Under the pieces are notes generated by a model. That model made no database searches. It saw nothing but the letters and a program-made list of their open reading frames with translations, and was not told where the DNA came from. A program made the translations under genes and the position numbers. Below, piece after piece: positions 11,427 through 24,041 of a DNA stretch of 64,000 nt (its first letter is position 1; each line of letters starts with the position of its first letter). Source of the DNA: Capillidium heterosporum (Eukaryota; Entomophthoromycota; Entomophthoromycetes; Entomophthorales; Capillidiaceae); assembly GCA_016630905.1 (NCBI GenBank), contig WBMQ01000003.1, positions 1,426,001 to 1,490,000 of the forward strand. The letters run 5' to 3'.

Positions 11427-14400
11427 TCAGGTACTTGGTGAGCTATGTCCATGGTTGGAGTGAGATTTGTAGAACGGAGCTTCAAACGGATTAATTCTAC
11501 CTTGAGGTGAGCTGACGACTTCTCCATCCTCAACCGAAATGAACTTTGTTTCCAACTGCAGTGGTTTCCCATCTGAACTCAAGGTATGGCGTCGGGAACC
11601 CAGCGTTGGGTTGTTAGGTGATCCACTTGAGTAATTACCTTGGTTAAGGGCGGTAGTGAAATTAGGTGAAGTTGCAAAGTTGTTGGTAGGCGAAGTTGAA
11701 GCATTCAAAGGACCTAAGGTATCCTCCTCCAAATTATTGGTCAATATTTGTAGGCGTAGATCCTCTTCCAGATCTTCGGGGATCTTGTCCAGTGATATCT
11801 GGTGGTGGTGTCGACTATTGCTAGGGCTTTCAATTGGGATGGGCTGGGTAAATTCGGCAAAGACTTTGACCAATTGCGAAACTGAAGGTAGCGAGTTGGC
11901 TTAAAGTGGGGGCGTCAACCGAGTTGGGGAGTTCTAAGTTGTCGGGGGTAGACTTTGCCTCATCACTAAACTCCAAACCTTCCATCTCCTCAGCAATGAA
12001 GTCCAAGCTGGGGGATTCGGTGCTGAACATTGGGGAAGAAATAAACTTGGTATGGGGTTCATCAGGGATATCATCGATCGTAAATCCAACTTCGGTACTG
12101 GGATCAGGTATAGATTGTCGGTTATTTGAATGGGTGGATGAAACACGATGTACGCTTGAACCAGCTGATATTACATCCTTGAAGAACTGGTCAGGTGCGG
12201 TCAAGGTACCCAAGGCCCTACGCATGTGAGAGGTAAGGTAGGTCAGCCCGGTCTGGTAGCTGGCGTTCATCCAGCCGAAACCTTCGCGAGGTACAAACTT
12301 GAAGTCGACACCTACATTACCATACTCGACTTTGACCTGGTGCGTCATCGATACAATGTCAAATTTTTCAGGGACGACACCGTTAAAGTCGACGAAGGAT
12401 TTGGTGATAGTAAACAACCACCTATAGGCTAAGCGTCGCGCATCCTCTTCGTAGCCATAATTGCTCAGTCCCTGCCAAGCCATGATCTGGTGCGGTGCCC
12501 ATCCAAAGGGGTAGTCCCATTGTCGGTTGGGTCGATCCAACGAAATAACACCTCTCGATTCTTCAGTACCGCACACTAGACCACCGGTGACTTCGAACTT
12601 GGCCAAGCAAGTTCTTACCAGTCGCTCTACTTTGTCATGAGGAGCGCATCCAGCCCACAAAGTCCACAAAGCGGTAACAGATTCGTACACCGACTGTTGC
12701 TCACGCTCGGTGTGGTAATCAAAGTACATGGATTTGGAATCGTTCCACAGGTACTTGTCAATTAAGTAACAGCGGTACTCAGCACGTTCAGTCCAAGCTT
12801 GCGGGGTCTCCACTGGCTCCATACCGGGGAAACTGAGCCCCTCATCGGTGACCATGTTGAGATGACCTTGGAAGTGATCGTTGATGGCAGCTGCAATGTC
12901 TACCTCGTACTTGTAGAGTAGACAGTTCAGATCAACGGTGGCCAGGTCGGCACATTTCTTCTCCAATCGGTAGGTAGTGTCGTGGCCTGACTCACGTACA
13001 GCTCGATCGTGGACAAAGTACCGGTCTAGTTGGGGTTCCTTGATAGTACCGTCATCATACTGGGCTTTGTAGGTTTCAACGTCCATACCAAGGGCCAAGG
13101 CGTAAGGTTCCATGACGTGGTTAAAGTGAGTGGACTCGGTTTCGGGAGGCATTCCGATACCGGTGGGATGGTAGCGAGAGAGACCAGAGCGGGGATCAAA
13201 ACGAGGTGCACTCATCCATACCGTATGGTACTCCTTGATAGCTGCCCGCATTGCAGTCGCCAGCCATTCCTTAGACTCAGGATCATTACGGTCAAGGCAA
13301 GCGTAGACTCGTAGGGCCATGTCTGTCAAGAAGGGGGGCTGAGAGCGAGTCAAATAGTAACTACGGTTGGCGTTAAGGATCTTACCATAGTGCTTAATCT
13401 GGTAGACGAAGTTGTCGACCATATCTCGAGCCAACTGGATGTAGCCGTCGGCAATCAATCCTAATGACTCAAAGTAAGAGTCCCATCCGTACATCTCATT
13501 GAAACGCCCAGCCTGGAACCACGAATGGGATCCCCGAAAATTTGGTCTCACCGGTTACAGGATCTATCGTCTTTCGAAGCCCCAAGCTCAGAATGCCAGG
13601 CTTGTGATTGATACTTTTGACGTAGGTTGGGGTGATATCTTTAGGCAGCTTTTCTATTAATAGATTCAAATGGGATCGTTCAGATAAAACCTAAAAATCA
13701 AAGAAGCATTTATGTTACTATTGGGAAAATAAATGGTATAGCTACCTGTTGGTAATAGTTGTATGCATCCTCGTCGTTGTAAGGAACGTAGACTCTCGAT
13801 TTGCGGTTCTTGGATCTATCCTTTGGATCATTACAAATCACCTCCAGTACCTCAGCGTCGAGGGAACGAGTAAGACCATGCCAGAAGTTGTGACGGATCA
13901 TACGTGACAGACGGTCGACTGGATTCTCGTTAAGCCTAGACTCGTCGATGATAATATGACGTCTGCCGTGATCCCGAGCCAGCGCCAACTCCTGAAGCAG
14001 ATTGGAAAGCATGTACGTGCCACGGATATCGTACTTTAGGAACCCGCCTGAATTGGCCGTGCCGACTTTAAGCACCTTAGGCCCACTGTCATTAATGGTG
14101 ATTTGAAAGTCACCGTCAGAATCTTCTTGGGCTAGCAAAACCCTAGAAGTTTCCTCGACGTCAATCAAAAACTTGATAGGCTTGGTTGTCTTGTCATCTT
14201 TGCAATTGGTCATTTACAAATACAATTATACTTAAATTTACCTATGGAAGCCCGTCTTCTACGTCGAAACTTGTTCTCAGTGGAAAATTCGAAATGATGT
14301 AATGGAGTTGTAACACTTGTGTAACTGTTGGACTACATCACTATAAATACATTTGAATAAAAATAATATACTTACTGCACTCAATGTACGGTGTCTTGAC

Positions 14401-14540
14401 AACGATGAAGGCGAATCTTTGGCCTTGGAATAGTATTCATGTGCTGGTACCGTAGCCCTCGAACTTGAATACACATTCAGACTTGCTGATGAGTTTATTG
14501 GAATCGATTTACTGCCATCATCCTTAGTTTGAGTCACCAT
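11427..14540 (-). CDS. Neutral (cytosolic, PKA-type) trehalase, GH37, with long C-terminal tail
   Basis: Hydrolyses trehalose to two glucose. The ATG at 14538-14540 opens a serine-rich N-terminal exon. A short exon encodes RRRRRAS, a consensus cAMP-kinase site. The next exon (about 14213-13745) carries the trehalase calcium-binding segment, DSDGDFQITINDSGP. The catalytic part has both trehalase signatures: PGGRFNEMYGWDSY and QWDYPFGWAP. Introns are short (a GTAAGT donor near 14378; a GTAGCT..TTTTTAG intron near 13690-13745). Two +1 frame changes are seen: at about 13510, where dropping one T restores the PGGRF signature exactly, and between about 11850 and 11895 in the tail. After the domain end (near TSHMRRALG) about 260 residues of low-complexity Ser/Pro/Asn-rich sequence follow, including RRHTLSS. 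Known neutral trehalases end near the catalytic domain, so the tail is unusual. Regulation by phosphorylation and Ca2+ is inferred from family knowledge. Confidence 0.9.
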
Positions 14541-17160
14541 ATTTCTAAATTAGATGCTACTGTCTTCAAATTTTCTAAATCCTAAAGATGTATGTGTAAG
14601 CGGTAGTACTAAAAAGCTTTATACGATCGGTGATATGACGCCAAGCAAATATGTATGTTGTAACTAACGGTTGAATCCTACTTAGACTAAGTTTACAACT
14701 GGATGCACCTGCTTTAAATACGACGTTAAATATTCAGGTTGTGATATGGAGTGCTCAAATTTTCAGACTGTGGAGCAATAATGAGGTTAGCTCGAAGGAT
14801 CAGTCATCCAATTTATACTTTCCATGACTGGGCATGATGTCAAACTTATTCGATGAGAATTGAAGTGAGACAAATGGTACCCCCTTATCAAATAAGCTAA
14901 ACTTAAATTGGCTAAAATGGAAGGCAAATAGAAAGGGCTTATGCTATCGTCCCTTGATAACAAACTTCTAAGATCAACTGGTTTGTTGATATTATCTCCC
15001 AGGTGATAAATTTCGAACTGTGTATCTCTAAAATATCGATAACGAAGGCAAAAGCAGGCTATATAGAGTTTGTTCAATTGAAATATATAGCAACTTTATG
15101 TAGTAGACTTTTACTATTGATTCAACAACAATTGTCACTTTTAGGACCCTTTAAACTTGGTGCATTCACTACATTAAAAGTGATATAAAGGTACTACACT
15201 TTGGACTAACATCTGCAATTCAAATAAGTAGAGGTAAGCAAAATCAACTTTAGGGTATTATTGTATCGTGCCTGTCTGAAGTAGATAATAAATAGATATG
15301 CTTTAAGAGATCCAAATATTAAATTCCAAATTACCTGCGTGAAACATAAAATCAAATACTATGCTTTGGTATATTTAATTTGGAACATTAGGTATATACT
15401 CCTGGAACACCACCAATATATTTAGAAGCACATACATGCAAAAACTTGTTACTAAATATCAAATATTAGTAAACTTTAGACTACCGTATAAATGGATGGT
15501 CCTGTTTTAATGTAAACAGCCGATAAGGCTCGCAAACTTTTCGTCAACTCACCTTCTGGCGAACTTGGATAAAGTTCATTTCAAGATGTACCAACAAGTT
15601 CTGTATTAATTGAACTACAACCTATTACTTTGGCTAGTTTATACAGCCACTAATTTAAAACTTAAGGCATATATTGAGATGGACTCAGCATCAGGTTGTT
15701 ATTTGAACAACTAGATTCGAAAATCCAAAAAGTATAACGATAAAGAGATATATTTTATCAACATGGATGGATATTAAATATATATAATTTACATCAGCCC
15801 TATCTGTTGACTTTGAAACACAAATTAATATACGCTCTATTTCGATAGTAAAGCTTTGGATTTCTCAATTGCCTATAAGATTTCAATGGAAAAAGTATAT
15901 TTCTATAAATCTTAATTATAGAGTTTAATAAATTTGGCATATATATAGAATATTCATATGTATACTTCAAATATAAATTTAATAAGAAGTTGAGACTGCC
16001 GTATTTTGGAATATAGAGTGATGCTCTTGTTGCCAGGTGTGCAAGTCGCCAGTGTTCGATTCCTAACAGGGAGCTTCTTTGGGAGTTGAAAGTTACCTGC
16101 AATTAAAGTATTAGTGGACTTGTAAATTATCCTAATATTTAATCGTTGGGATATTTTCGTATTAGTGCTCAACTGCCTAGTCAATAGCCTAATACAAGAT
16201 GCTTCCTTTTTATAATATACTTAGGGTTCTCTTAATAGTATTGCATAGCTGATTTATTAATCTTTCATTGCAAACTTATATATATTTCTTCTACCATTCG
16301 TTTATAGTAAGTCTATTGATATTTTCGTTTAACTCATTCATTCAAACTTAAACGGATATAAGAACCAGGCTAGCAAATCCATACCATTGTCCAATTTAGT
16401 AATCACATTTAGCTAGGTTTGTCTTTCACATTCGTAGAGAGAGCAACCAAACAACACCGTAAATTGGTCTGCAGTACCCTATATTCTAGATTCGTCGTCA
16501 CAATCACATTTCTTTGTTGACTTGATGGGCTTTTATCAAAGTTCCTTTTGCAGGTAAATTTCACGATATACTGGCTGATACAAAAATAGCTATCAAGTCA
16601 ATTGAAGCCCTTCATACCGTATTATAGGACTGACGCTTAGTGAATTAGGCTACTATCCCCGATATTATTGAAGTTCTTCCAGGTATACGATAAACTCAAT
16701 TAGGTATAACTAATTTGAACTTGAAAGAACCTCTGAGTACTCATTAACACCCAGCACAAGTTGTAGGGAAGTTCTTTGAACTTCGTTTTCGTAATTTAAC
16801 ACTAATGGCCAAGGAAAAGTGGATCAGAGTTTGGTGCCAGTATAGCTGAAAGTGCCGTTACCTCGATGCCTTTAAAGAACAGAGTTCATCTTCTTAACGG
16901 AACCTCGCTACATGTTGGTAGTGTTTAAATCAAACCACTGAAGTCGTATAGGAGGTCCTTTTCAATACTTCCACCAAATCAATGGTCGCCCAGTTTTAAA
17001 TTTGCACTTAACTCTAAATACATCAGGCGGTAGGTTATACTATCTGAACTTTTAATGTTGAATGGCTATGGTAAATATGTAGAGCTCCCATATATCTTAT
17101 TCCTTCCCAAATGCTATATAACATCTTCAACCGCTTCAACTACCAACTTGTCTAACCAAA
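14541..17160. other. Long intergenic spacer between divergent trehalase and lipase 2
   Basis: About 2.6 kb, AT-rich, shared upstream region of the minus-strand trehalase and plus-strand lipase 2. Only chance frames up to about 100 codons with atypical composition. A tRNA-like GTTCGATTCC at about 16053 does not fold into a tRNA. Lipase 2's TATA element is listed separately. Confidence 0.5.
17116..17122 (+). promoter_or_regulatory. TATA box of lipase 2
   Basis: TATATAA 39 bp upstream of the lipase 2 ATG at 17161. The same element lies about 40-55 bp upstream of the other secreted-hydrolase genes here. Confidence 0.6.
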
Positions 17161-18215
17161 TGTTGAAAACCATTTTCCTCAGCACCAGTTTACTTTTGGG
17201 CATCGTTGCTTCGGACAAGATCGACTTCAGTGCACCCAATGAACCCATCAAGGACGACGTTTTCTATAATGTCAAGATCGGGAACCTCACCACCTACAAG
17301 TTGAGCCTCAATGAGACGGAACGGATATCTGAGTATGCCTTGGAAGGAGCCCTCGACCTAGTAGGTAGTGCCGTCAATGACGTCTTTGGCGCCATAAGCC
17401 GACTTTCACGTTCCGCTCCCATGCAGACTAGCCCCGCCTCCATCCAAGATACCAAGTACCACGCCCGCATCGCTGGTGCCGCCTACTGCGAGGATGCCGT
17501 CTTAAACACTTGGGATTGCAAGCACTGCCAGGCTTTAGGCCCCAAAGTCCAGCTGCAAAATATCCTCTACGATCCCAAGTACCAGACGCGAGCTATCATC
17601 ACTACCAACGACGAGCGTAAGGAAATAGTCCTAAGTTTCCGAGGCTCGGTTAACACCGAGAATTGGATCCAAAACTTCCGCATGACAAGGACTCGGTTCC
17701 CCGTGATGAAAGGTGGTGAAGTTCACCACGGATTCAAGGATGTAACCGACAGTTTGCAGTACCTATTCAACCCAGCCATCGCTAAACTGAGGGCCAACGC
17801 CAACTATACCGACTACGACGTCGTTGTCTCGGGACATTCTATGGGAGGAGCCATCGCTTTACTAGCTTCCATTTACCTTGTCCAGGAGCAGGATAACTTA
17901 AGCTGGACTAAAGTCAAGGTCTTTACCTACGAACAACCTCGCGTAGGTAATATTGAATTCGCAAGATGGTACAACGCTTTACCCACCACCGTTACTCGCG
18001 TAGTTAACTACAACGATCTGGTGCCTCACATGCCTCCCATGTTCGCTAACTATCGCCACGTTTTCACCGAAGTTTATATCAACAAGGATAGAACTAGAGT
18101 CTGTAGTACCGAGTACATGGAGGATCCTTACTGCTCCAACTACCATGTCCCTTTCGTTACTATGGATTCTCATAACGAAGTCTGGGGTATTGGATTGGGT
18201 CGTGGGTCTTGTTAA
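17161..18215 (+). CDS. Secreted class 3 lipase, paralog 2
   Basis: A 351-residue intronless frame. An in-frame ATG lies further upstream (17055), but the one at 17161 opens a clean signal peptide (MLKTIFLSTSLLLGIVAS) and sits just after the TATA element. The mature part has the family blocks DKIDFSxPNxPIKDD, GAAYC, WDCKHC, VLSFRGS, the nucleophile elbow GHSMGG, the acid residue in NYNDLVPHMPP and a C-terminal SHNEVW aligned to the catalytic-His region (SPHLSVW in paralog 4). All triad residues are present and the frame is intact. Secreted acylglycerol or ester hydrolase; substrate unknown. It is convergent with paralog 3, 266 bp away, and about two thirds of residues look identical, indicating a local inverted duplication. 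Confidence 0.92.
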
Positions 18216-18481
18216 GCAAATTTTGAAAATTATAGGATAATTAATTTACTAACATAAGTATACTTCATTAATAAAATTTTATATACCTATTTGAAATTAT
18301 TATTTGCTATACCATATATATTAAATGTAAATCGACAGATATTTAGTAATTGAAAACAGTACATTGGATATGAACTTGTTATATAGTAAATATGTTTTTA
18401 ATAACTAAAGAATACATTTTGCAAAAATTTATTAATGTCGTATGTTTCATCTTATTAGTTAAGGATATAGCTTTAAACAAT

Positions 18482-19478
18482 TTAACAGCCAGCACTACCC
18501 AGCTTAACATCCCAGACGTCGTTATGAGGAGCTGCCGATAAGAACTGGTACGTGATAATTGGAACAGTAAGGGTCCTCCATGTACTCGGTACTACACACC
18601 TTGGTGTTTCCCTTGTTGATGTACATCTCGGTAAATACATGCCTATAATTTGCAAACATTGGGGGTACATGCGGTACCACATCGTTGTAGTTGACTACAC
18701 GGGTAACAGTTGTAGGTAAAGCGTTGTACCACCTAGCAAACTCGATATTACCGACTCTGGGCTGTTCGTAGGTAAATACCTTTATCTTGTCCCAACTGAG
18801 GTTCTTCTGCTCTTGGTTTAAGTAGACGGCTGCCAAAATGGCGATGGCACCACCCAAAGAATGCCCAGAGACAACTACGTCGTAGTTACGATACTTGGCA
18901 GTAGCTCTCAGCTTGGCGACAGCCGGATTGAACTGAAATTGGAGTCTATCAGTTATATCTTTGAAACCGTGATGTACTGCTGCTCCTTCAGTAACCGGGA
19001 AATCAGTCTTGTCCATCCTAATGTTCTGGATCCAGTTCTCCAAATTGCTGGTGCCCCTGAAAGTCAACACTATCTCCTTCCTGGCGTCGTTGGTTGTAAT
19101 GATGGCCTTCGTTTGATATTTGGGGTCGGACATGATGTTATGCAATTTGATACTGGATCCCAAAGCATTACAGTGCTTGCACCTCCATTTGTTCAAGCTT
19201 TGATCATCGCAATAGGCGGCTCCAGCGATGCGAGCGTGGTACTTTGCATCCTGGATCGAAGCCGGACTAGTCTGGAAGCCAACCATACGAGAATCTTGGG
19301 CAAATTCGGAGGTCCTTTCAGTTTCATTGAGGTTTTTCTTGTAGGTATCTAGGTTTCCGATTTTAACTCCATAGTAAATGTCGTCCTTGATGGGTTTGTT
19401 AGGCTTGTTGAAATCGATCTTGTTGGAAGCAACGATGCTAAGTAGTAAGGTGGTGTTAATGAGGAACGATTTTAACAT
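18482..19478 (-). CDS. Secreted class 3 lipase, paralog 3; frame change just before the catalytic His
   Basis: ATG at 19476-19478 with signal peptide MLKSFLINTTLLLSIVAS, then the same block order as paralog 2: DKIDF, GAAYC, WRCKHC, LTFRGTSN, elbow GHSLGG, acid residue in NYNDVVPHVPP, DPYCSNYHVP. The first frame stops soon after HVPVLIGSS. One base later, the frame reads PHNDVWDVKLGSAGC, which aligns with SPHLSVWDIELG of paralog 4, so the catalytic His and terminal Cys lie only in the +1 frame. Placing the extra base as the T after AGC at about 18530 gives VLIGSPHNDVW, the same length as the paralogs. Without the frame change the enzyme would lack its catalytic His. Intronless. Confidence 0.88.
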
Positions 19479-19518
19479 CTTAGTTGATTAGTTGTTGTGC
19501 ATAGGCACTTTAGGCCGC

Positions 19519-19526
19519 TATATATA
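19519..19526 (-). promoter_or_regulatory. TATA box of lipase 3
   Basis: TATATATA about 40 bp upstream of the lipase 3 ATG on the minus strand. Confidence 0.5.
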
Positions 19527-20901
19527 CTTTTAGAAGTTACATATAGCTGCATATTATATGATCACGACATCCATCTGATACAAATCTTCGTTATGCAGTT
19601 GGCGATACAGTGTCCCTATATTAATGTTTATACTATTTACTGTATAGTTGTCTTAATAAACCAAACCTTGTGATTGTAAAGAACTAATTTTAGATACTTC
19701 AGCTATGCATCCTACCAACGTGAAGCGTTCAGTTTAGGTAGTGCTTCAATATGATCAGTATCAATTAATATTTCATGAATGTATTAGACTTTTAGCTTGA
19801 TCAAAAAATTGATAGTTCGGTGCTACCCATTGTTGGAGGGATAATTCCGAAAACGCTATTGGAAAATTGAGGCAACTACAGTGCACCAGGTGCTGCCACT
19901 TAGAGGTTCTTTGTAAGTGTAGACTATTCAAAGCATAAACTTACACGTAGCAGAAGACCTGAAAATGAAATATTCTTCCCCTACAGACGTAAGGGAGATA
20001 TTTGAACTTTGAGGGCTCAAAGATGCAAAGGCTTTATCAGTCTATTGCAAAAGTTTATAGGAACTTCAAATATATTGTCGGATTGTTGCTATTGTTCCAA
20101 CATTTACTATCGAGGTACGAAGTTAAATGGACTCGGGTACCTTGTAAAGTAGACTAAAACAACCTCAATTAATTACGACTAAACTTTCCCACGCTCAATC
20201 TAGACCTGGGTTTATCGTAACCACCTCGCTATCGCTCTTGGTGGTGAAGTGATGGCATGAATACCCTTGATCTAGGCTTTAATTTGATTGAACTTGGAAC
20301 CTAAGTCTAAATTAGTTACCTAAAGAGCTTATCGTACAGGTTAATGATATTGGATTCTAACTAAATTTAATTGTTAGAAAAGCCACTTCAAGTTGAGTAG
20401 CCACAAATCCACGTATGGGCTGCAGTAGTCCTACTTGAATCAAAGCCAATAATATATATCTTTTTGTGCTCATTTTTGAATCAAGTTTTTACAAAATCTA
20501 CTATAGAGTCACAGATACCTTTATTCAATGACATGTTCAAAAGATATAGCTCTTCAGAGGGTAGTTGATATACCTACCAATATTTCTATCGACATCATTT
20601 CCATACAGTTTATAAAGAAAGCTTGTTTTTAATTGCAGTTATAAACACATTGCTATAATGGTTTTATATCTTTAATCAACTCCTTGACAAAACTACAGCT
20701 AGTCAGTGTAAACCCAAATTCCCTTGAAAATATTGAGGAATCCTTCGATTTATGAAGATAAATATACTTAGAAAAATTATTATATTAGCTTTAAAATACC
20801 AATATATACAATAAAGAAAAATCGAATAAACAGCAGTTTTTAATGTTAAATAATTATTTTGAAATCTGGCGAACCAAGTTTTAATATCCAAACAGACCAA
20901 C
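19527..20901. other. Intergenic spacer
   Basis: About 1.4 kb AT-rich spacer between the lipase 3 promoter and the RPL5 3' end. No gene, RNA or repeat recognised. Confidence 0.5.
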
Positions 20902-22023
20902 TTATTGCTGAGCCTTGGCAATAGCAGCCTTGATCTTCTGGCTGATCTTGTTCTTGCGCTGGGCGTAGGTGAGCTTGGTCTTGTTCTTGAACTCCTTGCT
21001 GAAGGGAGTGCGCTCCTTCTTCTCGGCTTCAGGGTTCTCACGGATAGCTTCGTGGGCAGCAGTGTAGATGTCCTCTAAGTCATCAGCAGAGATCTCAGCA
21101 GCAATGTAGGTAGCGAACTGGGCCTTGAAGCGCTCCTCATCATCTTCTTCCAAGTAGCGCATGTACTCGGCGACGTGGCCACCGTAAATGTACTCACGCA
21201 AAACTTCGGCATCGAGGGACTTGGAGCCGGCGTCGTAACCAGGGAAACGGTTCTCGGAGTGGGGGATGTAGAGACCACCGTCAGAGGCACCCTTCATGGC
21301 ACCGAAGACACGGGCACCGGTGGAGGTACGGGCCAAACCTACATCGAGGAAGGCCTTGAAGGGACGGGGAGCATCCTCGGCAGCTTCGGTCATGGAGACG
21401 GTACCATCGGGCTCAGTTACACCCTCGTAAATCTCACCCAACTTGAGCTTGGTGAGAACACGACGGGCCAACAGGAGACCGGTAGCATAGGCGGCAGGAC
21501 CAGTTGGTGAGACCAACCTTGATACCGTATCTGGGCAACTCGTGGGAGTAGGCGGCGGCCAAAACAAAGTCACCCTGCAACTTGGCGTAGACAATCTGGC
21601 AGACGATATCCTTGTTGGTGAAACGGACGACCAATCTGTATTTGGGGGAGTTGTACTTGTTCTTGGCCTGAACTACGAGCTTCTTGCGGGCATAGTAGTC
21701 GGTCTTACCCTCTAAAATTTACAATTAGTTACTTGATTCATGAAATTTTAGAGTAAAAATGAAAAATATCAGTTAGGAGCGAAAGACTTTTTTGATAAAA
21801 GTCAACATGAATCTTCAGCTGAACTATGCTATAAAAAAGTCATCATGAAGGAAAATATATAAACGGAAGGTATACTTACCACGTCTACGACGGAATTTGG
21901 TCTGGAATCTTTTGAAGTAGGCCTTGTTCTTTACAGTCTTGACGAAAGTCTAGGTGAAACTGGTGAATACGATTAAGTTTGTTGAAAATGTTCAATAGAA
22001 GAGTTGGATGTATCGCTTACCAT
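20902..22023 (-). CDS. RPL5: 60S ribosomal protein uL18 (RPL5), frame interrupted once
   Basis: Binds 5S rRNA in the 60S subunit. Exon 1 is only the ATG (22021-22023); exon 2 is 21880-21949 ([16 protein letters not shown]..); exon 3 starts at 21711 after a TTTTAG acceptor. The junction restores [14 protein letters not shown], as in other eukaryotes. The protein then follows uL18 closely: [57 protein letters not shown], and a basic C-terminus. Length of about 300 residues is normal. Between GLTNW and AAYATG the frame moves by +1: reading on without the change gives an early stop after about 25 unrelated residues. Dropping one T at about 21496 (after TCC) gives GLTNWSAAYATG, against GLTNWAAAYATG in yeast. 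Because this protein should be indispensable, the break is not evidence of a pseudogene. Confidence 0.95.
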
Positions 22024-24041
22024 TCTGATAGTCCTGCTTTGGTTAGGATGGCTAAAGAGGAAAATTTTCGGTTCATCCTATTTAGTTGTTAATGCGACTC
22101 AAAATTTTCCAAAAATCTTTTTCAGATTCCCATCTCATTGGTCCATTTTCCAATCTGCACTTTGAACCAAAGCTGTAAAATTTTTGATGGTTTGCAGATC
22201 CAACATTTCCTATAAATTAGTTGGAATATGCATATGAAAATACTAATGTTTAAGCCAAGACTGAAGTGTATCCTGTAATGAATGTATACATTAGCTTTGC
22301 CTTGTAAACTCAAATGAAAACTCTCGTCTCTTGATATGAAAATGCAAAATGTTAGGAAAATATATTTGGCTTCAATATATTATAAAAATATAGAGTAGGG
22401 GTCTGAAATCAAAGCGATAATGATATACGCCCTATAGTTTAAAAGCACTATATGTAAATAAGGTTTAAACGAAATAGCTACTAACTTATTAATATCCTAT
22501 TCAAAACTACAAGAGTTCATATAAATCAAGAAGATCTATCACATATGTTTATTACCTACAAATATACCAAAATTAACACATTTGGTAATGTGTTATTACT
22601 TCAAATCGATAGCTTTTTATATATGTGCTACTACCATGATCTAGTAAAAGTAAATACATTCTAATACAAGGAATTTTTGCCTATGAATGATAGTAGTAGG
22701 TAGTAGGTTTATAGTTTAGAATATTGGTAATATTACAAACAACATAGAAAAGTGGTTACTACTCTATATCTTAAAGACAAAATAACTCAACTTCATTTAC
22801 TAATTTAACATTTTTTAGCCATTTGAGCTATAGTACTTTCGATTATATCTTTAAATACATCGTTCCAACTCAATTCTTATTTCTTTAGTACATTTTCGAA
22901 ACAACTCATTCTCGATAGTTTAAATACATCTCAAAGTATATCATAATGAACTCATCTTAATATCGTCTTCAATTAACTAACGAGTCATTTTCAAAGCCTT
23001 CGCCTTGGCATTCATCAACTAGAAGTGAAATCCAAGCCCTTGTAAGCCTTTCAAACTGCAATTCATCGTTGAAAAGGTGCTGAACACCATATTCCAATAT
23101 AAAATATCCAATAAGGACAGTGCTTGACCATAACTATCAAGCTTCAAAGCAACCTTGTAACTAAACGTCGCTATATAAATATAAAGAATTGGATTGTATA
23201 ACAGTCATACAAGAGATCACATTATATTTCGATATCGAGTCATCATCTATGCTGATCCGGACTAAATCTGAAAAGGGCAGGCGGTACGTATAGCGGCTGA
23301 AGTAAAAATGGCAATCAAATAGACATATTGTACCATTGGTGCTGATTCACAGTAAAAGATGTTGATAAAATCTGACTCATATCAGTTCGAATATTGATTT
23401 CTTATCAATGTGACTAGTTTGGTGAGGCTACTACTATTTCAGGCTTTCTCAATCAGGTAAAATGGTAGATGGAAAATCCATCTAACCAATTATTTAGATT
23501 TGCAGTAAAACAATAGCATAGAGGTGTTTAGGCAAGAGTAGTATTTTCGTTGGCTAGAAATCTACAGATGCAGATCCAAAACTAAAAGATTTAGCCATTC
23601 AAAGGAGAGCTTGATCCTATCAAAAATATACATTCGTATAAGCTCAATATACTTCTATCAATCGCCTTTACACCACTATACGACCCTTAGTATATGATCT
23701 GCCATATGAAGTAAACCTATCACAATGGAGTAGTAGTTAACGTGGGGCCGCTCCACAAATTCAGTACAAAGTTTAGCATCACCATCTCAACAATTTTAGA
23801 TGCAAGTCCAATTTGGATTAACTCTGACTCATGAAAATTAAAAGTCCTAAAAGGCATTACAAGAATCAACGTGAAACATGAAATCTAGCGTTGAAAAAGG
23901 GTATATAAGACATTAAGTAGCAAACAGATAATCTTTTTATCTCAAGAACTCAGCAGTTATAATTCAGCGTCCTTTATTTATACTCTATAGAATCTTCAAC
24001 AACTCCACTCAACTGCAAGTCCAAATATCAAAAGTTCCAAC
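22024..24041. other. Intergenic spacer between divergent RPL5 and homocitrate synthase
   Basis: About 2.0 kb. A TATA-like TATATAAG lies near 23901, about 140 bp before the homocitrate synthase ATG. No gene or repeat recognised in the rest. Confidence 0.5.

Noticed and set aside
13030-13314. 94-codon plus-strand frame inside trehalase
   Set aside because: Antisense shadow of the conserved trehalase catalytic domain.
16020-16080. tRNA-like segment with GTTCGATTCC and complementary ends
   Set aside because: The stretch between the complementary ends is only about 53 nt, and the T-arm stem bases (CAGTG against CCTAA) do not pair.
15800-16184. Overlapping minus-strand frames of 100 and 76 codons
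   Set aside because: Composition is Ile/Tyr/Asn-rich as expected for AT-rich non-coding DNA; no splice or promoter context.
20160-20300. Less AT-rich patch with CTCGCTATCGCTCTTGGTGG, considered as a structured RNA or remnant
   Set aside because: No stable fold, coding frame or repeat partner could be supported by eye.
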